Shown: one piece after another, positions 42,080-50,525 of the stretch
Numbering within the stretch: position 1 is the stretch's first letter
How the letters are laid out: the number at the start of each line of letters is the position of its first letter
DNA from: Deltaproteobacteria bacterium
GTDB taxonomy: Bacteria > Myxococcota_A > UBA9042 > PHBI01
DNA: 64,000 bases
NCBI GenBank assembly: GCA_011526585.1
Contig: WYBB01000177.1
Coordinates: 51,768-115,767 of the forward strand
Direction of reading: 5' to 3'
Made by a program: the position numbers and the translations under genes
The notes under the pieces: model-generated
What the model was told of the DNA's origin: nothing
Databases searched by the model: none
Seen by the model: the letters and a program-made list of their open reading frames with translations, nothing else

Positions 42080-42916
42080 ATGCTCTGGGTCGGGCTCGTG
42101 CTGCTCGCGGTGGCCGCGCTACTCTTCTTCTTCTCGAGGCGCTCGCGGAGCAAGGTCCACTACGTCAAGGCGACCGAGACCTCGAAGATCGGGGTGATCG
42201 AGAAGCTCGTCGCCGAGGTCGCCGCCGACATGCCCGATGGACTGGCGACCGGCTACAAGGACTACGTGGAGGTCAAGGGCCGCGTCGTCTGCGACGAGCC
42301 GCTGCAAGGCGAGATCTCGGACCAGACCGGCGCCATCGTCGAGACCGAGGTCGTGCGCGTCTGCGAGCGGCGTGAAGAGCGGCGCGACGCCCAGGGCAAC
42401 ATCCACACCGAGTGGCGCAAGCACGAGGAGACCGTCTCGTCGAACCGGCGCGAGTCGCCGTTCTGGGTCGACGACGGCACCGGCCGGCTGCGCGTCAAGC
42501 CGAAGGGCAGCCGCGGCGTCGAGCTGATCAAGGTGGTCGAGCGCTTCCAGCCGGCCAGCGACGGGGGCGCCGGTGGGCAGATCACGCTGTCGATGGGGCG
42601 CTTCCAGATGTCGGTCGGCAGCGGGCGCTGGGATCTCACGAGCTCGCGCACGCTCGGCTACCGCTTCATCGAGCGTGTGCTGCCCGTCGGCAAGCCGATC
42701 TATGCGATCGGCGAGGTGGCGGCGACCGAGGACGAGGGGCTCGTGCTGCGCCCGCCCACCGAAGAGGACAAGAAGAAGCCCTTCATGGTCACGCCGAAGA
42801 CCGAGGAGGAGATCGTCAAGAGTGCCGAGAAGTCCGCGAAGATATTGCGTATCATCGCGATCGTCGTCGGCGCGGGCGGGGTCGCGCTGGCGGTGATCGG
42901 CGCGATGCGGCTGTAG
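42080..42916 (+). CDS. GIDE-domain membrane protein (MUL1/MAPL-related family without RING)
   Basis: A 278-residue protein. A membrane helix at residues 3-20 (WVGLVLLAVAALLFFFS) precedes a domain resembling GIDE/BAM (PF12483), the part of the mitochondrial ubiquitin ligase MUL1 that faces the intermembrane space. Relevant features are YKDYVEVKGRVVCDEPLQGE, a conserved acidic and aromatic centre (SPFWVDDGTGRLRVKPKG), and RVLPVGKPIYAIGEV. A second helix lies near the C-terminus (IIAIVVGAGGVALAVIGA). Bacterial members have no RING finger, as here. Function in bacteria is not established; context gives no clear pathway. Confidence 0.8.
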   Translation: MLWVGLVLLAVAALLFFFSRRSRSKVHYVKATETSKIGVIEKLVAEVAADMPDGLATGYKDYVEVKGRVVCDEPLQGEISDQTGAIVETEVVRVCERREERRDAQGNIHTEWRKHEETVSSNRRESPFWVDDGTGRLRVKPKGSRGVELIKVVERFQPASDGGAGGQITLSMGRFQMSVGSGRWDLTSSRTLGYRFIERVLPVGKPIYAIGEVAATEDEGLVLRPPTEEDKKKPFMVTPKTEEEIVKSAEKSAKILRIIAIVVGAGGVALAVIGAMRL

Positions 42917-42956
42917 CCGATTGTATTGGCCGCGCCCGCAACGGTAGCTTCGCGCG

Positions 42957-44384
42957 ATGTCTCGTCACACCCGCCTGGCGCTCGTCGCCTTCGTGGCGCT
43001 CGCCGCCTGCCCGGACACGCCGCGCGGCGAGCCCGACCTGCCCGAGCCGGACGGGACCGTCGTCGGGACCGAAGCCGGGATCGAGGTCGAGAGCGAGGTC
43101 GAGCCGGAGGTGGAGACCGACGACGGCGAGGGTCCCGAGGCGGCGTCGGGCGACCCTGACATCGAAGTCACACCCCTGGGATGCGCGCCGGGAGCGGCCG
43201 ATCCGCGATGCGACGACGGCGACCCGTGCACCGACGACCTCTGCGGCGAGCGGGGCGAGTGCGTGCACGTGCCGAACCTCGCCCCTTGCGACGACGGCGA
43301 CGCGTGCACCGAGCTCGACCGCTGCACCGGCGGGGTCTGCACGGGGCAGGCGCGGTCCTGCGACGACGGCTCGGACTGCACCGCCGACCGCTGTGACGGC
43401 GGCGCCTGCGTGCACGAGCCGCGCGCCGGACCGTGCGACGACGGGGACGTGTGCACCGAGGGCGACCGCTGCGAGGGGGGCCTGTGCGCAGGCTCGGCGC
43501 GCGAGTGCCCCGGGGCGGGTCCGTGCGCGGTGGCGCGGTGTGAGGCGCGCGTCGGGTGCGTGGTCGAACCCCGCGGCGAAGGCGAGGACTGCGACGACGG
43601 CGAGCCGTGCACGACCGGGACGCGCTGCCTCGGCGGCGTGTGCCGCGGCGCGCTGGTCGACTGCGACGACGGCGAGGTGTGCAGCGACGACTACTGCGAC
43701 CCTGCGCTCGGCTGCGTGCACCGCGACAACCGCGTCCCGTGTGACGACGGTGACCCGTGCACGGTCGGCGACACCTGCGACGCGGGGCGCTGTGTGCCGG
43801 GCGCGCGCGAGAGCTGTTGCGGCTGCGACGACGGCGATCCGTGCACGGTCGATCGCTGCGAGGAAGGCGCGTGCGTGAGCGAGCCGGGGGCCGCGCTGCC
43901 GGCCGACGGGCAGCTCGTCGACGACTTCGAGGGCGGGCTCGACGCCTGGACGATGAGCTCGGACAACGCCCTGGTCGGCTGGCGCCTGTCGACGAGCTGG
44001 GCGGCGTCGGGAGGCGCGAGCCTCTACTGCGGCGACGCGAGCGAGGGCGGCTACGATCACGGCGCGACCCGAGCGCGCGCGACCACGAGGGTTTGGGTGC
44101 CGCCCGGCGAGCCGCACCTGCACATCGTCGCGAGGCGCGAGGTCGCGGACGCGCCGAGCTGCGTGTACGATGTCTTGAGGGTGCTCGCCGACGAGCAGGT
44201 GATCGGCCTGATCTGCGCCGATGGCGTCCGTGAAGAAGCGTTTTCGCTGGCGGCGTACGCTGGGCGGGAGATCGCGCTCGGGCTCGAGCTCGACACCGTC
44301 GACGGCGTCGACAACGAAGGCGCGGGGGTGTGGGTCGATCGGGTGCGCGTCACCGCGCCGGGGTGCGCGCGCGCGAACCCGTGA
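42957..44384 (+). CDS. Cys-rich lipoprotein with EGF-like repeats and a C-terminal jelly-roll-like domain
   Basis: A 475-residue lipoprotein (lipobox LAAC, Cys18). An acidic linker is followed by about ten repeats of the form CDDGDPCTDDLCGERGECVH / CDDGDACTELDRCTGGVCTG (residues about 75-310), a disulfide-rich pattern typical of myxobacterial surface proteins. A terminal domain (VDDFEGGLDAWTMSSDNALV, then VWVPPGEPHLHIVARREV) resembles a carbohydrate-binding or MAM-like sandwich. It is probably extracellular. A second Cys-rich lipoprotein lies 63 bp downstream on the same strand. Confidence 0.83.
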   Translation: MSRHTRLALVAFVALAACPDTPRGEPDLPEPDGTVVGTEAGIEVESEVEPEVETDDGEGPEAASGDPDIEVTPLGCAPGAADPRCDDGDPCTDDLCGERGECVHVPNLAPCDDGDACTELDRCTGGVCTGQARSCDDGSDCTADRCDGGACVHEPRAGPCDDGDVCTEGDRCEGGLCAGSARECPGAGPCAVARCEARVGCVVEPRGEGEDCDDGEPCTTGTRCLGGVCRGALVDCDDGEVCSDDYCDPALGCVHRDNRVPCDDGDPCTVGDTCDAGRCVPGARESCCGCDDGDPCTVDRCEEGACVSEPGAALPADGQLVDDFEGGLDAWTMSSDNALVGWRLSTSWAASGGASLYCGDASEGGYDHGATRARATTRVWVPPGEPHLHIVARREVADAPSCVYDVLRVLADEQVIGLICADGVREEAFSLAAYAGREIALGLELDTVDGVDNEGAGVWVDRVRVTAPGCARANP

Positions 44385-44447
44385 TTGTTTCGCCGCGCGA
44401 GTGGGACTAGGATGCGCGCCTCGTCCGCCCGCGCCTGGAGGTGAGTC

Positions 44448-45620
44448 ATGCGGAACGTGTCGTACGTCGCGCTCTTGGGCTCGATCGTCATCGCCTGCTC
44501 GGACCCCGGCGGTGGGGGCGGCGGCGTCTCCGTCGACGCGACGGCGGACGGCATGGACGTGAGCTTCGTCGACGTCGGCGGGGACGTCGCGACGCCGGGC
44601 GACGTCGCCGGCGCGTGCACCAACGGCGAGCGGCGCTGCGCCGGGCAGGTCGCGCAGCAGTGCGTCAACGGCGCCTTCCAGGACCTCTTCGAGTGCCCCT
44701 CCACGCAGATCTGCGAGGCCGGGGCGTGTCGAGCCAGCGAGGTGACGAACACCGAGACGAGCGACACGAGCGACGTGATCGTGCCGCCCGATCCGTGCCT
44801 CGGCAAGGAGTGCGGGCCCGATGGACTCGGCGGGAGCTGCGGCACCTGCGACTTCCCCGACGCGTGCAGCCCGCAAGGGCAGTGCGTGCAGGGCTGTACG
44901 CCCGATTGCACCGGCAAGGAGTGCGGCTCCGACCTCTGCGGCGGCACCTGCGGGAGCTGCGGCGCGTTCGAGCAGTGCGTGCAGGGGCAGTGCGAGCAGA
45001 CGGAGGTGTGCGACTGCGCGGGCGCGGTCTGCGGCCTCGACAACTGCGGCAACTCGTGCGGCACCTGCACCGGCCAGACGACCTGCTCGGGCGGGCGCTG
45101 CGTCTCGATCGCGCAGGGCGGCACCTGCGTCGATCTGATCGACTGCATCTACGACCAGACGCTCGGCTGCTTCCTCGAGCCCGACGAGCCGAGCTTCCAG
45201 GCCTGCGTCGACGCATGCTACGCCGCGTCGAGCGACACCGGGATCGCCGAGTTCGAGGCCTATCTCGGGTGTCTGCAGGGCTGCCCCGAGCCCGACGGCG
45301 ACCCGAACACGACCGCCGACGACCTGGCCTACGATCGCTGCGCCTACCAGAACTGCAGCGACGAGGAGGCGTTCTGCGTGCTCGAGACCTCGGGCGCGAA
45401 CACCTGCTTCGGGATCGTCGATTGCTACTCGGCGTGCGCCGACGGCGACGACGCCTGCGTCATCGCTTGCTACGAGGGCGGGAGCCCCGCGGCGCAGGCG
45501 GCGATCTGGGGGATCAGCAACTGCCTGTCGGTCGAGTGCCCCAGCGGCGACGACCTGTGCATCGACGCGGCGCTCCAGGACCAGTGCCTCGATCACCTCA
45601 TCGCGTGCGAGAACAACTGA
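44448..45620 (+). CDS. Cys-rich lipoprotein
   Basis: A 390-residue lipoprotein: signal peptide with lipobox IVIAC, then a Gly run and an acidic Val/Asp linker. Disulfide modules follow (CLGKECGPDGLGGSCGTC, CTGKECGSDLCGGTCGSC, CDCAGAVCGLDNCGNSCGTC), and a helical Cys-paired C-terminus (CVDLIDCIYDQTLGCF, CVDACYAASSD, CIDAALQDQCLDHLIACE). GGAGGTGAG precedes ATG 44448. Shares style but not obvious repeat units with the gene upstream. No catalytic motif seen. Confidence 0.82.
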   Translation: MRNVSYVALLGSIVIACSDPGGGGGGVSVDATADGMDVSFVDVGGDVATPGDVAGACTNGERRCAGQVAQQCVNGAFQDLFECPSTQICEAGACRASEVTNTETSDTSDVIVPPDPCLGKECGPDGLGGSCGTCDFPDACSPQGQCVQGCTPDCTGKECGSDLCGGTCGSCGAFEQCVQGQCEQTEVCDCAGAVCGLDNCGNSCGTCTGQTTCSGGRCVSIAQGGTCVDLIDCIYDQTLGCFLEPDEPSFQACVDACYAASSDTGIAEFEAYLGCLQGCPEPDGDPNTTADDLAYDRCAYQNCSDEEAFCVLETSGANTCFGIVDCYSACADGDDACVIACYEGGSPAAQAAIWGISNCLSVECPSGDDLCIDAALQDQCLDHLIACENN

Positions 45621-45627
45621 GCCCCCG

Positions 45628-46449
45628 ATGAACGAGGCCGAAGCCGTCGAGAGCCTGTCGGCCCAAGCCGCGGCGCGCCCAGGCGATCCGGTGGTGCGCG
45701 CGCGCCTGGCGGTGGCCAGGGCGGCGCTGGCCGAGGCGTCGGGCGCTGGCGCGGATGGCGCGACCGAGGCGGTGATCGACGAGGCGCTCCAGCTCGCGCG
45801 CACCTGCCTCGAGCTCGGGATCGGCGAGCCCGCGTACGAGGCGGCGTCGATCCTGTACGAGCGCTTCGCCGGCGCGCGCTTCGCGAGCGCGGAGCTCGGC
45901 ACCGAGATCGCGCTGCTCATGGCGGACGCGGCGCTGCAGCGCGAAGGCGGCCAGGAGATCGAGCGCGCGCGCAGGTTGCTCGAGGCCGCCGTCGCCGCGC
46001 GACCGGACGCGCTCGGCGCTCGGACGCGCGCGGCGGCGCTGGCGCTGGGCCTCGGTGAGCTCGACGCGGCGCGGCGCTGGATCGAGCCGGTGGCCCGTCG
46101 CACGAGCGACACATGGACGCTCTACGTGCAGCTCCTGCTCGCCGAGGGCGCCGCCGACGAGGCCGCGAGCGAGGCGCGCCTGGCGACCGAGCGCGCGCCC
46201 GAGGTGAGTGTGCTGCACCAGCTCCTCGGGATCGCCGAGCTCACGCGCGGCGAGCTCGATCTCGCGATCGAGGCGCTCTCGGAGGGGCTCAGGCTCGCGC
46301 CCGAGGATCCGGTCGCCTACTACAACCTCGCGCTGGCGTTCGAGGCGTCGGGCAGTCGCGCCGCCGCGCTCGGGGTGACCGACGCGGGGCTCGAGCTCGC
46401 GCCGGCCGACCCGCGTCTTCGCGCGCTCAAGGCGAGGCTTGCGACGTAG
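45628..46449 (+). CDS. TPR-repeat protein
   Basis: 273 residues, no signal peptide, so cytoplasmic. Predicted TPR helices run through the whole length (for example RARRLLEAAVAARPDALGAR, LDLAIEALSEGLRLAPEDPV, AYYNLALAFEASGSRAAALG), with canonical Gly/Ala/Pro positions in the last three. It starts only 7 bp after the Cys-rich lipoprotein stop, so it is probably in the same transcript. It is a protein-protein adaptor; the partner is unknown. Confidence 0.82.
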   Translation: MNEAEAVESLSAQAAARPGDPVVRARLAVARAALAEASGAGADGATEAVIDEALQLARTCLELGIGEPAYEAASILYERFAGARFASAELGTEIALLMADAALQREGGQEIERARRLLEAAVAARPDALGARTRAAALALGLGELDAARRWIEPVARRTSDTWTLYVQLLLAEGAADEAASEARLATERAPEVSVLHQLLGIAELTRGELDLAIEALSEGLRLAPEDPVAYYNLALAFEASGSRAAALGVTDAGLELAPADPRLRALKARLAT

Positions 46450-46477
46450 ACCGGCGCACCCTATCCTCCGCGCGGCC

Positions 46478-47215
46478 ATGGCATACTTCCAAATCCTCGG
46501 AACCGGGCCCTCGACGCCGATCACCGACGCCACCGGGCGCAACTACCGCCGGCGGAGCTCGGCGCTGGCCCAGCACATCTCGACCTGGATCCTGATCGAC
46601 GTCACCCACGACTTCGACGAGCAGATCGAGCAGGCGCTCTCGGTGACGGGCGTCGTCCTGACCAACGCGTCGCGCGACGCCGCCGGCGGGCTCGGCAACC
46701 TCGACAAATGGCTCGATGCCAAGACCCCGCTCTACGCACCCGAGCCGTTCTGGCAGGAGCTCGTCGAGCGCTACGGCCCGTTCCAGAAGCTCACCCACCA
46801 GCGGATCCAGCCGCACAAGGCGTTCACCGCCATCGACCTGCAGGTGACCTGCTTCCCCGTCGAGACCTCGAGCGGCGCGTCGGCTGCGGCGACCTGGGGC
46901 TACCGCTTCGACAACGGCAAGAAGAAGGTGTGCTACGCCTCGGACGTCAAGGTGATCCCGCCCGAGTCGGAGGTCTACTTCAAGGGCAACGACCTGCTCG
47001 TCGTCGACGCCGCCGGTTGGGACAAGGACCTGCCGACCCACCGCGGCGCGCTCAACCACCTGTCGACCTACCTCGGCTGGAACAACGAGCAGGTGATCTT
47101 CACGCACATCGGCCGCGCCGCGCCGCCGCACACCCTGGCCGCGGCCGCGGTCAAGAAGATGTCGCACCGCGCCGACGTCGCCTACGACTTCATGAAGGTG
47201 CCGCTCGGGAGGTGA
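46478..47215 (+). CDS. Metallo-beta-lactamase-fold protein with degraded metal-binding motif
   Basis: A 245-residue MBL-fold protein resembling the PhnP/RNase Z-like branch: opening FQILGTGPSTPITDATGRNY, the central beta-sandwich, CYASDVKVIPPESEV, LLVVDAAGWD, and FTHIGRAAPPHTLAAAA. The hallmark HxHxDH is absent. The corresponding stretch reads TNASRDA at residues 62-68, keeping only one Asp. Later positions (Asp in ASDVKV, His in FTHIG) are kept. Zinc-dependent hydrolysis is therefore doubtful. ATG 46478; the stop is followed within 1 bp by the GTG of the channel gene. Confidence 0.82.
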   Translation: MAYFQILGTGPSTPITDATGRNYRRRSSALAQHISTWILIDVTHDFDEQIEQALSVTGVVLTNASRDAAGGLGNLDKWLDAKTPLYAPEPFWQELVERYGPFQKLTHQRIQPHKAFTAIDLQVTCFPVETSSGASAAATWGYRFDNGKKKVCYASDVKVIPPESEVYFKGNDLLVVDAAGWDKDLPTHRGALNHLSTYLGWNNEQVIFTHIGRAAPPHTLAAAAVKKMSHRADVAYDFMKVPLGR

Positions 47216-47216
47216 G

Positions 47217-49718
47217 GTGGGCGAGGCGATCGCGCGAGCGCTCGACCGGCTGTGGGTGCGCATCGCGCTGAGCGTGCTCATCCTCGCGAGCCTGGTGCCT
47301 CACCCCAGCGACACCCTGAGCGATCTCGTCTTCCTCGCGATCTTCGGGGTCGAGCTCGCGCTGCGCGTGATCGCCTTCGTCAAGGCGCCGCGCGCTCACG
47401 AGCGCGAGGCGGGCGCGACGCGGCGGCGCTTCTGGGCGGGGCTCGCGCTGGTCGTCGACTTCATCGCGCTGATGACCTTCGTGCCGTGGGCGGCGCTCAC
47501 GGGGATCGCCGAGGCGCGCTGGCTCCGGCTCCTGCGCCTCCTGCGCATGCTGCTCCTCGTCGGCTACTGGGCGCCGGTCCTCAAGGACACCTGGCAGGTG
47601 CTCACGCGCCACGATCGCATGCGCCAGGTGACGCTGCTCGGCATCATCGTCGGGCTGCTCGCGTTCGCGGGGGCGACGGTGCTCTCGCACATCCCGGTCG
47701 ACGGCACCGACTTCGACGGTGACGCGCACATCGACGCGGACGACCGCCACTTCTGGCCGCGCCTGTGGTGGGCCTTTCGCCAGGTCCAGGACCCGGGCAA
47801 CATGGTGACCGATCCCGGCGAGATCGCGGTCGTCGTCGTCTCGCTCCTGCTCACGGTCGCCGGCCTCTTCGTCGTCTCCTTCCTGATCGGTCTGGCGACC
47901 GACATCGTGCGCGAGCTGGTCGCGCTCGCGCGCAATCGCCCACCCAACTGGAAGGGGCACACCGTGCTCGTGCACGCGACGCCCGGCATGCCGCGCCTGC
48001 TCGCGGAGCTGATGGGCTACTACGAGCGGCTCTTCCGGCGGCCGCTCTTCGTGGTCGCCGACCAGGCCGAGGAGCCGCCGGCGGAGCTCCGCAGCGGCGA
48101 GCTGGCGCGTGTGCGCTGGCGCCAGATCGACGTGCGCGGGCAGGGGCTCACGCGCGTGAGCGACGTGGCGAGCGCGCGGCGCGTGGTGGTGCTGGCCAAG
48201 CCGGACGCGCCGTTTCCGGACGCGCATGCGGCGGCGACGGTGCTCGACGTGCGCGAGGCGAACGCGCGCGCGTGGGTGGTGGTCGAGGTGCTCGAGCCGA
48301 ACAACGTCGCCGCGGCGCGCGTGGCCGGCGGCGCGCGCACCGTGATCGTGTCGACCGAAAAACTTCTTGGAATATGGGCGCTTGCGGCGATCCGTCGGCC
48401 CGAGCAGATCGCGCTCGCGTGGGAGATCCTGGCGACGCGCGGCGGCTCGGAGATCTACACCTGCTTCTTCGACGCGGACGGCCTCGACGGGCCGGGGGTG
48501 CCCTGGCGGCCGGCGGCGGGGGCGTTCGCCGGGCTCGTCGACGCGGCGTTGGCGAGCGCGCCGGGTGGGCGTCACGAACGAAAACGCCGGCACGCGGCGG
48601 CGGTGATCCCGATCGGCGTCGTCTATGGAGACGAAGCGGCGCAGGGTGGGGCGCACGAGGACGGCGAGGCGGTGATCGCGCCAGCGCGCATCGAGGCGCG
48701 GCCGGTGCGCGCGCTGATCGCGATCGGCGATGACTTCAAGCGGGTCGAAGCGCTGGCCCACGCGCTGCACGGTGGGGTGCGCGTGCCGGGGACCGAGGCG
48801 CCGCAGGTCGTCGGGGCGCCGCGCCTGGCGGAGGTAGCGCCGATCGTGCGGCCGCGCCGCGTGCTGGTCTGCGGCTTCCGGCCGGGCACGGTGGTCGTGT
48901 GCGCGGGGCTCCTGGCCGAGGGCAGCCAGACGGCGATCACGCTGGTGATGCGCCACGAGGAGAGCGTGCGGCAGGCGGCCCAGGCGTTTCGGGAGCACGG
49001 GCTCGGCGAGGCGCGCGGCGTGTGCTTCGCGGGGCGCTTCGAGGCCGTCGGCGTGGCGCGCGAAGGCGAGCCGCCGAGCGGTTTTCGCTGGGTGCCTCGC
49101 GAGGGCGAGGGCGGCGGCGAGGTGCGCCTCGTGCGCGCGGACTGGTCGAGCGAGCGCACGCTGAGCGGGCTCGAGGCCGGCGTCGCGCACGTCGGCAGCT
49201 ACGATCTCGTGCTGATGATGGGCGCGCACCTGCCGGAGTACGACGGGCGCAACGCGATCGCCTGCCTGAAGATCGCCGATCTCGCGCGCGTGGCTCGCGA
49301 GCGCTTCACGGCGGGCAGCCGGGTCGTCGTCGGGGTGGCCGATCGCGAGCTCGGCCGGCGCCTCGAGGAGAGCTTCGCGCGCGCGACGCGCAGCGGAGGG
49401 CCGGCGCTGACGGTGCTGCCGACCGAGGATCTGCGCGCGCTCTTCGTCTTCCAGTCGATCGTGGTGCCGGGCTGGGAGGCGATCTTCCTCGAGCTGCTCG
49501 GTCCGGGCGGCATGGGGCTCATGCGCGTGCCGCTCGCCGAGCCGGCGGCCGAGCACGCGTGGCGCTTCGCGGAGCTGGCGGCGAGCCTCGCCGAGCGCGG
49601 CGTGCTCTTCGCGTTGGAGCTCACCGACGGGCGCCACCTGGTCGCGCCGTCTCCGCGGGCGGGCCCCTGGCGTGAGGCGGAGATCGCCGCGGTCTGGATG
49701 GTGGCGCGCGAGCCGTGA
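47217..49718 (+). CDS. Voltage-gated-like ion channel with RCK-type domains (CASTOR/POLLUX-related)
   Basis: An 833-residue channel subunit. About five hydrophobic segments lie between residues 15 and 230, including an Arg-rich S4-like helix (RWLRLLRLLRMLLL, 101-114) and a pore loop with QDPGNM at 191-196 in place of the K+ filter TVGYG. The filter region resembles the ADAGNH of plant CASTOR/POLLUX channels. Between the last helices is an acidic loop (DGTDFDGDAHIDADD, 162-176) resembling an EF-hand loop, on the outer face. The rest (about 240-833) contains two RCK/TrkA-N-like Rossmann regions (HTVLVHATPGMPRLLAELMG, RRVLVCGFRPGTVVVCAGLL). GTG 47217 follows AGGTGAG. Confidence 0.85.
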   Translation: MGEAIARALDRLWVRIALSVLILASLVPHPSDTLSDLVFLAIFGVELALRVIAFVKAPRAHEREAGATRRRFWAGLALVVDFIALMTFVPWAALTGIAEARWLRLLRLLRMLLLVGYWAPVLKDTWQVLTRHDRMRQVTLLGIIVGLLAFAGATVLSHIPVDGTDFDGDAHIDADDRHFWPRLWWAFRQVQDPGNMVTDPGEIAVVVVSLLLTVAGLFVVSFLIGLATDIVRELVALARNRPPNWKGHTVLVHATPGMPRLLAELMGYYERLFRRPLFVVADQAEEPPAELRSGELARVRWRQIDVRGQGLTRVSDVASARRVVVLAKPDAPFPDAHAAATVLDVREANARAWVVVEVLEPNNVAAARVAGGARTVIVSTEKLLGIWALAAIRRPEQIALAWEILATRGGSEIYTCFFDADGLDGPGVPWRPAAGAFAGLVDAALASAPGGRHERKRRHAAAVIPIGVVYGDEAAQGGAHEDGEAVIAPARIEARPVRALIAIGDDFKRVEALAHALHGGVRVPGTEAPQVVGAPRLAEVAPIVRPRRVLVCGFRPGTVVVCAGLLAEGSQTAITLVMRHEESVRQAAQAFREHGLGEARGVCFAGRFEAVGVAREGEPPSGFRWVPREGEGGGEVRLVRADWSSERTLSGLEAGVAHVGSYDLVLMMGAHLPEYDGRNAIACLKIADLARVARERFTAGSRVVVGVADRELGRRLEESFARATRSGGPALTVLPTEDLRALFVFQSIVVPGWEAIFLELLGPGGMGLMRVPLAEPAAEHAWRFAELAASLAERGVLFALELTDGRHLVAPSPRAGPWREAEIAAVWMVAREP

Positions 49719-49727
49719 AGGTCGCGT

Positions 49728-50516
49728 TCAGCCGCGTGAGGAGCGGGGACGGGACGGGGCCTTGGAGGTGGGGCGGCGGGCGCGCGGCCGCTTCGCGGCG
49801 GGATCGGCCGTGGGCGCCGCGGGCGGGCGCGGGGCGCCGGGCGGGGCGAGCGGCACGTCGGGGCGGTAGATGACGGCGGTCTTGCCGACGCGCTGCACGA
49901 GCTGTCCGCCGGCGGCGGCGGCGAGCTCGACGGCGGCGTCCTCCTTGTCGAGGCGGGCGCGCGGCGTCAGCTTGGCCTTGATGAGGCCGTGGCGGGCGAG
50001 CGCCTCGCGGGCGGAGTCGACGAGGCCCTGCGAGAGGCCGTCGCGGCCGACGAGGATCGAGGCCTCGAGGGCGTGGGCGAGGGCGCGCAGCTCCTTGATG
50101 CGGGCGCGCGTGGGCTGGGGGCGGCGCGTGCCGCGCAGGACGACGATCGGGTGCTCGCCTTCGGGGCCGGCCTCGCCGTGCACGTGATCGAGATCGAAGA
50201 GCGGCCCGAGGTTGCGCGCGAGCAAGGCGGGGTTGCCGGCGGCGTGGTGCACGATGACGACGACGGTGCCGCCGGGGGCGACGCGGGCGATGGGCTCGCG
50301 AGCCGCGGCGGGCACGAGCGGCGCGGGCGGGCGCGCGACTTCGACGACGGCGGCGGGCACGGGTGACGGCGCATCGGGCGGCAGGCCGAGCGCGCCGGCG
50401 GAGTCGAAGAGGCTCGCGAGCGCGCTCGTGAGCTCGGGCGTGGAGACGGCGAGCAGGACCTCGCGGCCGGGGGCGAGCTCGAGGAGGCGGGCGACGGTTC
50501 GGGCGAGGCGCTGCAT
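49728..50516 (-). CDS. YhbY (CRM) RNA-binding domain fused to an unrecognised N-terminal domain
   Basis: A 262-residue protein. The middle (residues about 138-222) is a CRM/YhbY domain: KELRALAHALEASILVGRDG with the GxxG RNA-binding loop (VGRDGLSQGL), then ALARHGLIKAKLTPRARLDK and GGQLVQRVGKTAVIYRP. YhbY associates with pre-50S ribosomes and is normally a stand-alone protein of about 97 residues. Here about 135 residues precede it (VARLLELAPGREVLLAVSTP and GGTVVVIVHHAAGNPALLAR), which look like a remnant or variant Rossmann/methyltransferase domain, and a basic Pro-rich tail follows. Likely cytoplasmic, ribosome-related. Confidence 0.83.
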   Translation of the reverse strand: MQRLARTVARLLELAPGREVLLAVSTPELTSALASLFDSAGALGLPPDAPSPVPAAVVEVARPPAPLVPAAAREPIARVAPGGTVVVIVHHAAGNPALLARNLGPLFDLDHVHGEAGPEGEHPIVVLRGTRRPQPTRARIKELRALAHALEASILVGRDGLSQGLVDSAREALARHGLIKAKLTPRARLDKEDAAVELAAAAGGQLVQRVGKTAVIYRPDVPLAPPGAPRPPAAPTADPAAKRPRARRPTSKAPSRPRSSRG

Positions 50517-50525
50517 GGGGCGCAG

